Assembly (NCBI RefSeq): GCF_000312365.2
Contig: NZ_HG003686.1
Span: 1 to 64,000 of the forward strand
DNA length: 64,000 bases
Source of the DNA: Anaerococcus provencensis
Lineage (GTDB): Bacteria; Bacillota; Clostridia; Tissierellales; Peptoniphilaceae
Reading direction: 5' to 3'
Within the stretch, counting starts at the first letter, position 1. Every line of letters starts with the position of its first letter. A program made the translations under genes and the position numbers. Shown here piece by piece: positions 53,734 through 62,111 of the stretch. Under the pieces are notes generated by a model. It had not been told where the DNA came from. It made no database searches and saw only the letters and a list, made by a program, of their open reading frames with translations.

Positions 53734-53935
53734 ACAAGCCTGGCCGGCTTCCTGAGAGGCCTCGCGACCAAAAGTCGCGAAACAACCGCAACGAAGTGAG
53801 GACCTAAAAACTGCCGAAGGCACAATATAAACAAGCCCGCCCGGCTAAGAGAGGACTAAACTCGCCTCCCCGGCGCAGAGAGGGGTCGTGCCCTATAGGC
53901 ACGAAACAACCGCAGACCCTTTAGGGTCGAGGACC
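53734..53935 (+). repeat. Two tandem structured GC-rich repeat units (possible ncRNA) behind tRNA-Leu
   Basis: Unit 1 is 53734-53804 and unit 2 is 53830-53935. Each begins AACAAGCC...CCGGCT..(A)GAG(A)GG, then has a 7-bp hairpin, the identical 13-nt CGAAACAACCGCA, a small inner hairpin, and GAGGACC. The 7-bp stems are TCGCGAC/GTCGCGA (53762-53780) and TCGTGCC/GGCACGA (53886-53904); two pairs differ and both changes are compensated. The inner hairpin is GACCCT-TT-AGGGTC in unit 2 and ACGAAGT in unit 1. No protein frame fits. It lies between the tRNA and its terminator, so it should be transcribed. Confidence 0.75.
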
Positions 53936-53962
53936 AAAAAAGCTTCAATACATATTAAAAAT

Positions 53963-53993
53963 GCTCATAATCAACAGATTATGGGCTTTTTTT
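53963..53993 (+). terminator. Terminator of the tRNA-Leu transcript
   Basis: GCTCATAATC, loop AACA, GATTATGGGC (one G-T pair), then seven T residues. Confidence 0.88.
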
Positions 53994-54002
53994 AATGCAA
54001 TC

Positions 54003-54031
54003 TTTAAAATATCAACCATATGCGTTATACT
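54003..54031 (+). promoter_or_regulatory. polA promoter
   Basis: TTTAAA (54003-54008), 17 bases, TATACT (54026-54031), 18 bases before the polA ATG. Confidence 0.7.
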
Positions 54032-54048
54032 ATTACTAAGGAGTTCTT

Positions 54049-56691
54049 ATGACAAAAACACTAATGTTAATTGATGGATCAAGTTTAATATTTAGGGCTT
54101 TTTTTGCTCTGCCTAATCTTACAAACAATGATGGGGTTATGACAAATGGTGTATATGGATTTTTGACCATGTACCAAAATGCCTTTGATACATATAAGCC
54201 AGATTCAGTACTTGTTGCTTTTGACAGGTCTGGCAAAACTTTCCGTCATGACGAATTTAAAGATTACAAGGCTACTAGAGATAAGATGCCATCAGAACTT
54301 TCTTATCAATTTGGAATTCTAAAAGACATCCTTGATTCAATGGGGGTACAATATACTGACCTTGATGGATACGAAGCTGATGATATTGTAGGAACCTATG
54401 CAAATATGGGCCAAGAAGCTGGTTATAAGGTCGTAGTAATCACTGGGGATAGGGACTATCTGCAGTTGGTTGATGAAAATATAACTGTCTATCTTACCAA
54501 AAAGGGTATTTCCGATATGGTGGAATACAATGTATCTACCATTAAAGAAGAATTTGGCCTAAGTCCAAAACAACTTATAGATGTTAAGGGACTTGAGGGT
54601 GATAAGTCAGATAATATACCAGGTGTAGATGGTATCGGTCCTAAAAAAGCTATAGGATTTATCAAAGACTATGGGTCAATAGAGGGGCTTTACGAGCATA
54701 TAGATGAGGTTTCTGGGAAAAAGACTAAGCAAAATCTGATTGACAGCGAGCACATTGCCTATATGAGCAAGAAAATCGGAACCATTGTCACTAATGCACC
54801 AGTAGAAATTGACTTAGATGATTTGAAATTAGGTCAAGTTGATGAGAAAAACCTTAGAGAGAAATTTTCTAAGTATAATTTTAATAAATTTATAGAAAAA
54901 CTTGATAAAAATAGCGATGTAGCAGTAGAAGAAAAATCTTTTGACCTAGATACAACAAATGACTTAAAAGCTTTAGTTGATAAGATAAAAAGTGGCAAAG
55001 AATTTACTTTTAAGGCCATATATGATGGGGATAACTACATCCACTCAAATATTTATAAGATTGCTATAAAAACAAAAGATTCAAAAACATTTATCGTAGA
55101 CCCAGATGAAGATTTTGTTGGAGATTTTAAAGAAATTTTTGCAGATGGGAAGATAATAAAGAACTCATTTGATATCAAAGAAGACATAGTCTTACTCGAT
55201 AAAATCGGCATAGATGTAGAATTACCTTACCATGACCTAATGCTCATGCACTATCTGATAGATCCTTCCAGATCATCATATGATGTAAAAACCTTAAGCC
55301 AAGATTACTCTGATTACGAAGTTATAAGTTCGGTTGATCTTATTGGTAAGGGAGCAAAAACTAAATCATATATGGATATCGACCAGGATGATTTGGGTAA
55401 CTACCTAGGATCTATCCTCTATACACTGGAAAATACAAAGGATAAGCTAGCTTACGAACTTAAAGATTATCAAATGTATGACCTTTATAAGGACATAGAA
55501 ATAAAATTATCCAAGGTTTTATCAGAGATGGAAATTGCTGGATTTGTGACAGATAGACAAGTTTTGGAAGGCTTAAAAGCTGAGATAGATGAGATTATAG
55601 AGACTCTTACAAGAGAAATATATGAAATGGCAGGATCAGAATTTAATATTAATTCTACCAAGCAACTTGGAGAAGTCTTATTTAAAGACTTGGACTTGCC
55701 TGTTATCAAAAAAACCAAAACAGGATATTCTACTGATGCATCAGTTTTGGAAAAACTTAGGGATAAGCACCAAATAATACCAAAAATCGAACAATACAGG
55801 GAAATGTACAAGCTGCGTTCAACCTATATCGAAGGACTTGAAAATTCTATAGATGAGGATGGTAGGATAAGATCTACTTTTAGACAAAATATTGCATCGA
55901 CTGGTAGACTTTCATCAACAGAACCAAATCTTCAAAACCTACCTATCAGGACTGAAGAGGGTAGAAAAATCAGAAAAGCCTTTAAAGCAAGTCCTGGTAT
56001 GATTTTGATAGATGCTGACTATTCTCAGATAGAACTTAGGATATTAGCTTCCCTATCAGAAGATCAAAATATGATAGATGCCTTTATAAATGGTGTAGAC
56101 ATACACACAAAGACAGCATCAGAAGTTTTTGATACGCCGCTTGAGGAAGTTACAAAAGTTCAAAGATACAATGCCAAGGCTGTAAATTTTGGGATAATAT
56201 ATGGTATAAGCGACTACGGTCTTTCTCAAAATCTAAATATTCCTAGAAAAGTTGCTAAAGATTATATAGAAAATTACAAGGCAAGTTATCCAAATATCAA
56301 AAAATATATGGATAATATTATCAAAGAAGCAAGAGATCAAGGGTATACTGAAACACTATTTCACAGAAGAAGATATGTACCAGAGATTTCATCAAGAAAT
56401 TTCAACGTCAGAAGTTTTGGAGAAAGAGTAGCCTTAAACACCCCAATCCAAGGGACAGCTGCTGATATCATAAAAATAGCTATGATAAAAACTTATGAAA
56501 AGCTCAAAGAAGCTGGCCTTGATGCTAGAATTATCCTGCAAATTCACGATGAGATTATCCTTGAATCAAGCATTTATGATAAGGAGCGTGCTATAGAAAT
56601 ATTAAGAGAGTCAATGGAAGAAGCCGCAAAACTTCCTGTACCACTATTAGTTGATATAGATACCGGAGAAAGTATGTATGAATCCAAATAA
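54049..56691 (+). CDS. polA: DNA polymerase I
   Basis: The 880-aa protein has an N-terminal 5' nuclease domain (LMLIDGSSLIFRAFFAL at the start, DGYEADDIVGTYA near 103, KGLEGDKSDNIPGVDGIGPKKA near 180-200) and a middle 3'-5' exonuclease-like region that appears degenerate. The polymerase domain has DADYSQIELRILA (about 655), RYNAKAVNFGIIYG (about 706) and QIHDEI (about 827). It works in Okazaki fragment maturation and repair. It overlaps coaE by 14 bases. Confidence 0.96.
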   Translation: MTKTLMLIDGSSLIFRAFFALPNLTNNDGVMTNGVYGFLTMYQNAFDTYKPDSVLVAFDRSGKTFRHDEFKDYKATRDKMPSELSYQFGILKDILDSMGVQYTDLDGYEADDIVGTYANMGQEAGYKVVVITGDRDYLQLVDENITVYLTKKGISDMVEYNVSTIKEEFGLSPKQLIDVKGLEGDKSDNIPGVDGIGPKKAIGFIKDYGSIEGLYEHIDEVSGKKTKQNLIDSEHIAYMSKKIGTIVTNAPVEIDLDDLKLGQVDEKNLREKFSKYNFNKFIEKLDKNSDVAVEEKSFDLDTTNDLKALVDKIKSGKEFTFKAIYDGDNYIHSNIYKIAIKTKDSKTFIVDPDEDFVGDFKEIFADGKIIKNSFDIKEDIVLLDKIGIDVELPYHDLMLMHYLIDPSRSSYDVKTLSQDYSDYEVISSVDLIGKGAKTKSYMDIDQDDLGNYLGSILYTLENTKDKLAYELKDYQMYDLYKDIEIKLSKVLSEMEIAGFVTDRQVLEGLKAEIDEIIETLTREIYEMAGSEFNINSTKQLGEVLFKDLDLPVIKKTKTGYSTDASVLEKLRDKHQIIPKIEQYREMYKLRSTYIEGLENSIDEDGRIRSTFRQNIASTGRLSSTEPNLQNLPIRTEEGRKIRKAFKASPGMILIDADYSQIELRILASLSEDQNMIDAFINGVDIHTKTASEVFDTPLEEVTKVQRYNAKAVNFGIIYGISDYGLSQNLNIPRKVAKDYIENYKASYPNIKKYMDNIIKEARDQGYTETLFHRRRYVPEISSRNFNVRSFGERVALNTPIQGTAADIIKIAMIKTYEKLKEAGLDARIILQIHDEIILESSIYDKERAIEILRESMEEAAKLPVPLLVDIDTGESMYESK

Positions 56692-57271
56692 AATAGTAAT
56701 AACAGGAACTATAGCCTCTGGCAAGTCTACCTTATCAAGGCTATTAGCCGATTTGGGTTTTACAGTCCTATCTGCTGATGAAACAAACAGGCGATTATTA
56801 GAAGTTGATGGTTTAAATTACCAGGCTATCAAGAATTCACCTTCCTTTACCGATGCCTTTGATGTTGACAACTTGGATAAGAAAAAATTAGCTAAAATTA
56901 TTTTTTCTGATAAAGATAAATTATTGGAATTAAATCAATTAACCCACAAAAATATAATTAACGAGCTAGAAAAAACTATTGATAGCCTGGATGAAAAAGT
57001 GGTTTTTGTAGAAATTCCTTTATATTTTCAAATGAAAGATAAATTTGCTTGTGATGAAGTTTGGCTTGTTACTGCAAAACATGATACCCAAGTAGAAAGG
57101 CTGATGGATCGAGATAATATAGATGCATCCTATGCCAAAGAAAAGATAGAAAAGCAAAAAGAGCAAATCCAAATGCAAGAGCAAAGCGATGTAGTTTTTG
57201 ACAATAGCGGTTCTGTAGCAGATTTGATTAAAGAATTAAAAATAGTTTTGGAAAAAAAGGATTTATTATGA
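56678..57271 (+). CDS. coaE: Dephospho-CoA kinase
   Basis: The 197-aa P-loop kinase has VITGTIASGKSTLSRLLADLGF at the N-terminus (P-loop GTIASGKST), LSADETNRRLL with the substrate-binding Asp, a LID region with RLMDRDNIDASYAKEKI and a final VVFDNSGSVADLIKEL. It performs the last step of CoA synthesis, the pathway that CoaX (46460) begins. polA-coaE is a common Firmicutes pair. The slt gene starts 4 bases before its stop. Confidence 0.93.
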   Translation: MNPNKIVITGTIASGKSTLSRLLADLGFTVLSADETNRRLLEVDGLNYQAIKNSPSFTDAFDVDNLDKKKLAKIIFSDKDKLLELNQLTHKNIINELEKTIDSLDEKVVFVEIPLYFQMKDKFACDEVWLVTAKHDTQVERLMDRDNIDASYAKEKIEKQKEQIQMQEQSDVVFDNSGSVADLIKELKIVLEKKDLL

Positions 57272-57924
57272 AAGTTTTAAAATTTATAGGAAAAGTCTTA
57301 GGCTTTATTCTTCTGACAATCCTTACCCTAGTGGCAGTAAGCTATGGGGTGATTGCCTACCAAACATCTAGAACTCAGATAAATTACCAAGATCAGATAA
57401 ATGAGTATTCAGATAAATACAATGTCGATCCCTTGCTTACAGCTTCTATTGTAAAGGTCGAATCAGATTTTGATAATGATGCACAATCTCACCAAGGAGC
57501 CAAGGGTTTGATGCAGTTATTAGATGAAACTGCCAAACACTCAGCAGAAGTAATTGGAGAGGACTACTATCCAGATAAGCTAAATGACATTGATTACAAC
57601 CTCAAACTTGGAGTTGGCTATTACAACTACCTATATAATTATTACAACAATAAGGAATTAGCCCTTGCAGCCTACAATGGTGGGGTAGGAAATGTCGACA
57701 AATGGATAGATCAAGGAATTCTTGATAAAGAAAATCCAGATATCTCAAAGATACCTTTCGATGAAACTAGACAATATGTGATAAAAGTTATGGCAAATTA
57801 TGAAGTTTACAAGACTTTTTACAAAGATGGACTGCCAACAAACTTTGACTTATCAGATTTGGGGCAACTAGCATATAATAATTTTATGGTTTTTTTGGGC
57901 AATATTATAGATGATATTGCCTAA
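57268..57924 (+). CDS. Membrane-anchored lytic transglycosylase (Slt/GH23)
   Basis: The 218-aa protein has an N-terminal membrane anchor (about 7-30) and a GH23 domain: VKVESDFDNDAQSHQGAKGLMQL (parts VESDFDNDA and GAKGLMQL, catalytic Glu about residue 65), LKLGVGYYNYLYNYYNN, and LALAAYNGGVGNVDKW. It cuts peptidoglycan to 1,6-anhydro products outside the cell. polA-coaE-slt is conserved in relatives. Confidence 0.92.
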   Translation: MKVLKFIGKVLGFILLTILTLVAVSYGVIAYQTSRTQINYQDQINEYSDKYNVDPLLTASIVKVESDFDNDAQSHQGAKGLMQLLDETAKHSAEVIGEDYYPDKLNDIDYNLKLGVGYYNYLYNYYNNKELALAAYNGGVGNVDKWIDQGILDKENPDISKIPFDETRQYVIKVMANYEVYKTFYKDGLPTNFDLSDLGQLAYNNFMVFLGNIIDDIA

Positions 57925-57928
57925 TTGG

Positions 57929-57957
57929 TTGCTCAATAGTTAAAACTAATTTATAAT
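57929..57957 (+). promoter_or_regulatory. rnf operon promoter
   Basis: TTGCTC (57929-57934), 17 bases, perfect TATAAT (57952-57957), 32 bases before the rnfC ATG. Confidence 0.75.
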
Positions 57958-57989
57958 AGTTAATGAAAGAAAATAAAAAGGAGATTTTT

Positions 57990-59321
57990 ATGGCCCAAGA
58001 TGTTTTAACATTTAAAAAGGGTGTACATATAGACGAGTATAAAGAGCTATCTGAAAATAGTGATTTATTAAAATTGGAAGTGCCAAAAACTGTGGTTATT
58101 CCATTGACTCAACACATAGGTGCCCCAAGCAAATGTTTGGTTAACAAAAAAGATGAAGTGGCAATAGGCGATTTAATCGGCCAGGCTGTTGGTAATTTCT
58201 CAGCAAATATCCACTCATCAGTAGCAGGTGTTGTAAGCGATATTATCGATATCCAAACTGCCTCAGGTAAAAACTCACAAGCAGTAGTGATTGATACTGA
58301 GGGATATGATCAAGCAAAAGAGTACATACTAAATGATAACGTTAGCTTACAAAAAGAAGAGATTGTAGCAAAAATCAAAGAAGCTGGAATAGTTGGTATG
58401 GGTGGAGCAGCCTTCCCAACACATATCAAATATACACCAGCAAAAGCTGTAGACACAGTTATAGTAAATGGTGCAGAATGTGAACCATATGTTACCTGTG
58501 ATGATTACATATTAAAAAATAGACCAGAAGCAATTGTAAAAGGTCTAGAGCTCTTAGTTACTGCAGCTGGAGCAAAAGAGGGAATCATAGCAATTGAAGA
58601 TAATAAGGCAAAGGCTTATGAAGTTATAGTAGCTTATCTTAAGGATTATGCAAACAATGCAACTAATATGCCAGGACTAAAAGTAGTAAAACTTGCTACA
58701 AAATACCCTCAAGGTGATGAAAAAAGATTAATTGATGCAACACTAAATAGAGTAGTGCCATCAGGTGGTCTTCCAATGGATGCTGGAGTAATAGTTTCAA
58801 ACGTATCAACTGTAAATGCAGTTTATGAAGCTATTTATTATGATAAGCCTCTAATCGAAAGAATTATGACAGTTACAGGACACAATGTAGCTAATCCTAC
58901 AAATATGCTTGTTAAAATTGGTACACCTTTTGAATTTGCCCTAGAAGCGGCAGGTGGAACTAAGGGAGAAATTGGTAAACTTATAAACGGTGGACCAATG
59001 ATGGGTATTGCCCAACCAAAAACTGACCTTCCAATAGAAAAAGCAACTAACTGTATACTAGTTCAAACAACAGAGGAAGCGATCCCACCAGTTACTGAAC
59101 CATGTATCAGATGCGCTAGATGTGTAGAAGTATGTCCAGTTAACCTATTACCTCTATATATCCACAAATATTCACTAAAAGAGAAATTTGACAAGGCAGA
59201 AGAGTTAAGAATTATGGACTGTATAGAATGTGGATCATGTTCTTATATTTGCCCATCAAAAAGACCTCTTGTGGAAGCAATTAGATTTGGTAAGAGACAA
59301 ATAAGACAAGCAGGTAGATAG
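57990..59321 (+). CDS. rnfC: Rnf complex subunit RnfC
   Basis: The 443-aa peripheral subunit has an N-terminal barrel-like domain, the NADH/FMN-binding GMGGAAFPTHIKY (about 137) and NGAECEPYVTCDD motifs, and two ferredoxin-type clusters near the end: CIRCARCVEVCP (about 370) and CIECGSCSYICP (about 409). It passes electrons between the ferredoxin branch and NAD. The ATG at 57990 follows AAGGAG; a start at 57963 would lie only 6 bases after the -10 and is rejected. Confidence 0.95.
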   Translation: MAQDVLTFKKGVHIDEYKELSENSDLLKLEVPKTVVIPLTQHIGAPSKCLVNKKDEVAIGDLIGQAVGNFSANIHSSVAGVVSDIIDIQTASGKNSQAVVIDTEGYDQAKEYILNDNVSLQKEEIVAKIKEAGIVGMGGAAFPTHIKYTPAKAVDTVIVNGAECEPYVTCDDYILKNRPEAIVKGLELLVTAAGAKEGIIAIEDNKAKAYEVIVAYLKDYANNATNMPGLKVVKLATKYPQGDEKRLIDATLNRVVPSGGLPMDAGVIVSNVSTVNAVYEAIYYDKPLIERIMTVTGHNVANPTNMLVKIGTPFEFALEAAGGTKGEIGKLINGGPMMGIAQPKTDLPIEKATNCILVQTTEEAIPPVTEPCIRCARCVEVCPVNLLPLYIHKYSLKEKFDKAEELRIMDCIECGSCSYICPSKRPLVEAIRFGKRQIRQAGR

Positions 59322-59331
59322 GAGGAGATAT

Positions 59332-60306
59332 ATGGAAGATACAAAAAAACTATTAGTAACATCTTCTCCACACGTGAGAAGTAATCGAAATGTTAGAAAA
59401 GAAATGCTAGATGTAATAATTGCCCTTATTCCAGCGGGAATTGCAGCATTTTATTACTTTGGATATAGGTCCTTAGTTTTAGTTCTAGCATCAGTTTTAA
59501 CTTGTGTGGCAACAGAAACATTATTTAACAAAGCAAGAAAGAAAGAAAATACAATACATGACTTATCAGCAGTTGTAACCGGCATCTTACTTGCCTACAA
59601 CGTGCCATTTACCCTACCAGTTTGGCAAATAGTAATCGGCGCAATCTTTGCAATTGTTGTTGTTAAAATGGCCTTTGGTGGGCTTGGACAAAATATTGTA
59701 AACCCAGCTCTAGCAGCTAGAGCATTTTTGCTAGCTTCATGGTCAAGCAATATGAGTAACTTCGTACCACCAGCAAGGGTAGCAACTCTAAAGCACGTTA
59801 GTGACATTGCATCAGTATCTGCTGCAACACCACTTTCTGATCCTAATGCATATTCTCTTATGGACTTATTTTTAGGAAATATACCAGGGTCACTTGGTGA
59901 GGTATCAGCACTTGCACTAATTATAGGTTTTATTTACCTATTAATCAGAAGAGTAGTAAGCTTCAAAATGCCACTTATTTACATAGCAACTGCTACCATA
60001 TTATCTGGACTATTCACAGGCTTTGACAATATCTTAAAAGATATTTTATCAGGTGGTCTATTACTTGGTGGATTTTTCATGTTAACTGACTACACAACAA
60101 GTCCTGTAACTCCGAAAGGACAAGTAGTATATGCAGTACTAGCAGGACTTATCACAGCTGTTATTAGAGCCTTTGGCGGATATCCAGAAGGGGTAAGCTA
60201 TTCAATCTTACTTGCAAACCTTGTAGTACCAATAATTGAAAAATACACTATGCCAAAGGTATTTGGTGTGGATTATAGCAAACAAAAAGGAGTAGCAAAT
60301 GAATAA
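59332..60306 (+). CDS. rnfD: Rnf complex subunit RnfD
   Basis: The 324-aa integral subunit has about eight or nine membrane segments, the FGGLGQNIVNPALAARAFLL motif (about 110-130) and MLTDYTTSPVTPKGQ (about 250), the region where RnfD/NqrB proteins carry a covalent FMN on Thr. It takes part in ion pumping. GGAGG precedes the ATG. It overlaps rnfG by 8 bases. Confidence 0.95.
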   Translation: MEDTKKLLVTSSPHVRSNRNVRKEMLDVIIALIPAGIAAFYYFGYRSLVLVLASVLTCVATETLFNKARKKENTIHDLSAVVTGILLAYNVPFTLPVWQIVIGAIFAIVVVKMAFGGLGQNIVNPALAARAFLLASWSSNMSNFVPPARVATLKHVSDIASVSAATPLSDPNAYSLMDLFLGNIPGSLGEVSALALIIGFIYLLIRRVVSFKMPLIYIATATILSGLFTGFDNILKDILSGGLLLGGFFMLTDYTTSPVTPKGQVVYAVLAGLITAVIRAFGGYPEGVSYSILLANLVVPIIEKYTMPKVFGVDYSKQKGVANE

Positions 60307-60838
60307 TTTTAAATTAGGTTTAAGATTATTTGTTATAACAGCAGTAGTAGCACTAGCTCTTGCATTTACAAATAGTCTGACAGCTCCAGTAGTTGCAGAA
60401 AATCAAGCACAAGAATTAAAAAAATCTCTATCTGTAGTGTATCCTGCAGATTCATATGAAGAATTAGAAGTAGATAAAGCAGAAACAGTAGAAAATGTTT
60501 ATAAAGCCATTACAGCTGATGGGGAAGGATATGTATTCCAAATCAATTCTCCTGGTGGTTATGGAGGGGACATTGAATACCTAATCGGTGTCGATCCAGA
60601 TCATAATATAACAGGATTTGCTCCATTAGTTCACTCAGAGTCACCAGGATTTGGTGCTGAAATGGAACAAGATTTCTTTAAAGAGGGAATGGTTGGAGTA
60701 AATATGGATAATGAAGTTGGCTATTCAGAAGCTGGTGGTGAAAATGAAATCGTAGGTATTTCTGGAGCTACTATTTCTACTACAACTATTGTAAAAGGAA
60801 TTAACGATGCTAGAGAAGTACTAGCTAGTCTAGAGTAG
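60299..60838 (+). CDS. rnfG: Rnf complex subunit RnfG
   Basis: The 179-aa subunit has one N-terminal membrane helix (about 8-25) and an extracytoplasmic FMN-binding domain with GYGGDIEYLIGVD (about 95), ESPGFGAEM and the flavinylation motif SGATISTTTIV (Thr about residue 161). FMN would be attached by ApbE, which is not encoded in this window. Confidence 0.94.
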   Translation: MNNFKLGLRLFVITAVVALALAFTNSLTAPVVAENQAQELKKSLSVVYPADSYEELEVDKAETVENVYKAITADGEGYVFQINSPGGYGGDIEYLIGVDPDHNITGFAPLVHSESPGFGAEMEQDFFKEGMVGVNMDNEVGYSEAGGENEIVGISGATISTTTIVKGINDAREVLASLE

Positions 60839-60846
60839 GAGTTATT

Positions 60847-61521
60847 ATGGAACAACAAATAGACAGACCTCTTGTAGACGAAAATACAAAGGTAGATAGT
60901 AAAAGAAAACAGAAAGTAAACCTAGGTAAGGTATTTTCCGATGGTATATTTAAAAACAATCCAGTATTTGTCCAATTAGTTGGGATGTGTTCTGTACTAG
61001 GGGTTTCATCAACTTTGCAAAATGCTTTTGGTATGGGATTATCAGTTATATTTGTATTAGTGATGAGTAACCTAGTAGTATCTTTACTTAGAAACTTTAT
61101 AAAAGATGAAATAAGAATCCCATCATTTATCGTAATTATTGCAGGCTTTGTAACTATAGTTGAGTTAGTACTTAGAGCGTATGTACCTTCTTTATATAAA
61201 TCTTTAGGTATATTTATTCCGCTAATTGTAGTAAACTGTGTAATCCTTGCTCGTGCAGAAGGATTTGCTTCAAAAAATGGTCCTGTAGCATCTATTGTTG
61301 ATGGATTAGGTCAAGGATTGGGATATACATTAGCAATATCTGTGCTAGCGTTTTTTAGAGAATTATTAGGAGCAGGAACAGTATTAGGAAAAACTATTAT
61401 TCCAGCAGAGTACACAATTGGATTCTTACAACAACCAGCATCATCATTTATAGTACTTGGTTTGTTATTTGCAGCTTATTCAGCTTATACTAACAAAAAA
61501 GAACGTAAATTAGCTAAATAG
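60847..61521 (+). CDS. rnfE: Rnf complex subunit RnfE
   Basis: The 224-aa integral subunit has about six membrane segments. The IFKNNPVFVQLVGMCSVLGVSSTLQNAFGMGL region (parts NNPVFVQLVGMC and LGVSSTLQNA) and IFIPLIVVNCVILARAEGFAS are typical RnfE/NqrD motifs; the Cys in the first part matches the inter-subunit iron ligand in RnfA/E. GGAG precedes the ATG. Confidence 0.94.
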   Translation: MEQQIDRPLVDENTKVDSKRKQKVNLGKVFSDGIFKNNPVFVQLVGMCSVLGVSSTLQNAFGMGLSVIFVLVMSNLVVSLLRNFIKDEIRIPSFIVIIAGFVTIVELVLRAYVPSLYKSLGIFIPLIVVNCVILARAEGFASKNGPVASIVDGLGQGLGYTLAISVLAFFRELLGAGTVLGKTIIPAEYTIGFLQQPASSFIVLGLLFAAYSAYTNKKERKLAK

Positions 61522-61529
61522 GAGTGTAT

Positions 61530-62102
61530 ATGTCAGAATTAATATCAATAATAATTGGTGCAATATTTGTATCAAACTATGTATTAGGACAATTCTTAGG
61601 AATTTGCCCAACTTTAGGGGTAACCAGTAAAGTTGAAACAGCTCGTGGTATGAGTTTTGCTGTAATATTTGTAATAACTCTAGCTTCTATAGTAACTTGG
61701 TTTATCCAATATTACTTACTAGAACCACTAAATATTGAGTATCTACAAACCGTAGTATTTATCTTAGTTATAGCATCTTTAGTACAATCAGTAGAGGCTG
61801 TAATGAAGAAAAATATGCCTAGCTTATATGGAGCTTTGGGGGTATTCTTACCACTAATTACAACTAACTGTGTAGTACTAGGTGTAGCAATCAAAACAAT
61901 TACAAACCAATATGATTTGCTTCAAACTATTGTTTATGCCCTAGCAGCATCATTAGGATTTATGCTAGCTATGATGATCCTATCATACATAAGAGAAAGA
62001 ATTGCAGAAAATGATACTCCAGAAGCCTTTAAGGGTGCGCCAATGAGTCTTATTACTCTAGGACTTATGTCAATAGCATTTATGGGCTTTGCAGGATTAT
62101 AG
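61530..62102 (+). CDS. rnfA: Rnf complex subunit RnfA
   Basis: The 190-aa integral subunit has six membrane segments. FVSNYVLGQFLGICPTLGVT (about 15-35) holds the Cys that, with RnfE, binds the membrane [2Fe-2S] iron in solved structures, and LGVFLPLITTNCVVLGVA is the second inverted-repeat motif. The ATG at 61530 is 6 bases after GGAG; the GTG at 61524 overlaps that site. Confidence 0.94.
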   Translation: MSELISIIIGAIFVSNYVLGQFLGICPTLGVTSKVETARGMSFAVIFVITLASIVTWFIQYYLLEPLNIEYLQTVVFILVIASLVQSVEAVMKKNMPSLYGALGVFLPLITTNCVVLGVAIKTITNQYDLLQTIVYALAASLGFMLAMMILSYIRERIAENDTPEAFKGAPMSLITLGLMSIAFMGFAGL

Positions 62103-62111
62103 GAGTCATTT

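Noticed and set aside
53626..53834. Minus-strand frames of 65-67 codons over tRNA-Leu and the GC-rich repeat
   Set aside because: They cross a tRNA gene and hairpins; this is the common spurious annotation over a tRNA and has no coding signal.
53734..53935. CRISPR array
   Set aside because: Only two units of unequal length, no regular spacers and no cas genes; the conserved parts are stems and a linker, not direct repeats with unique spacers.
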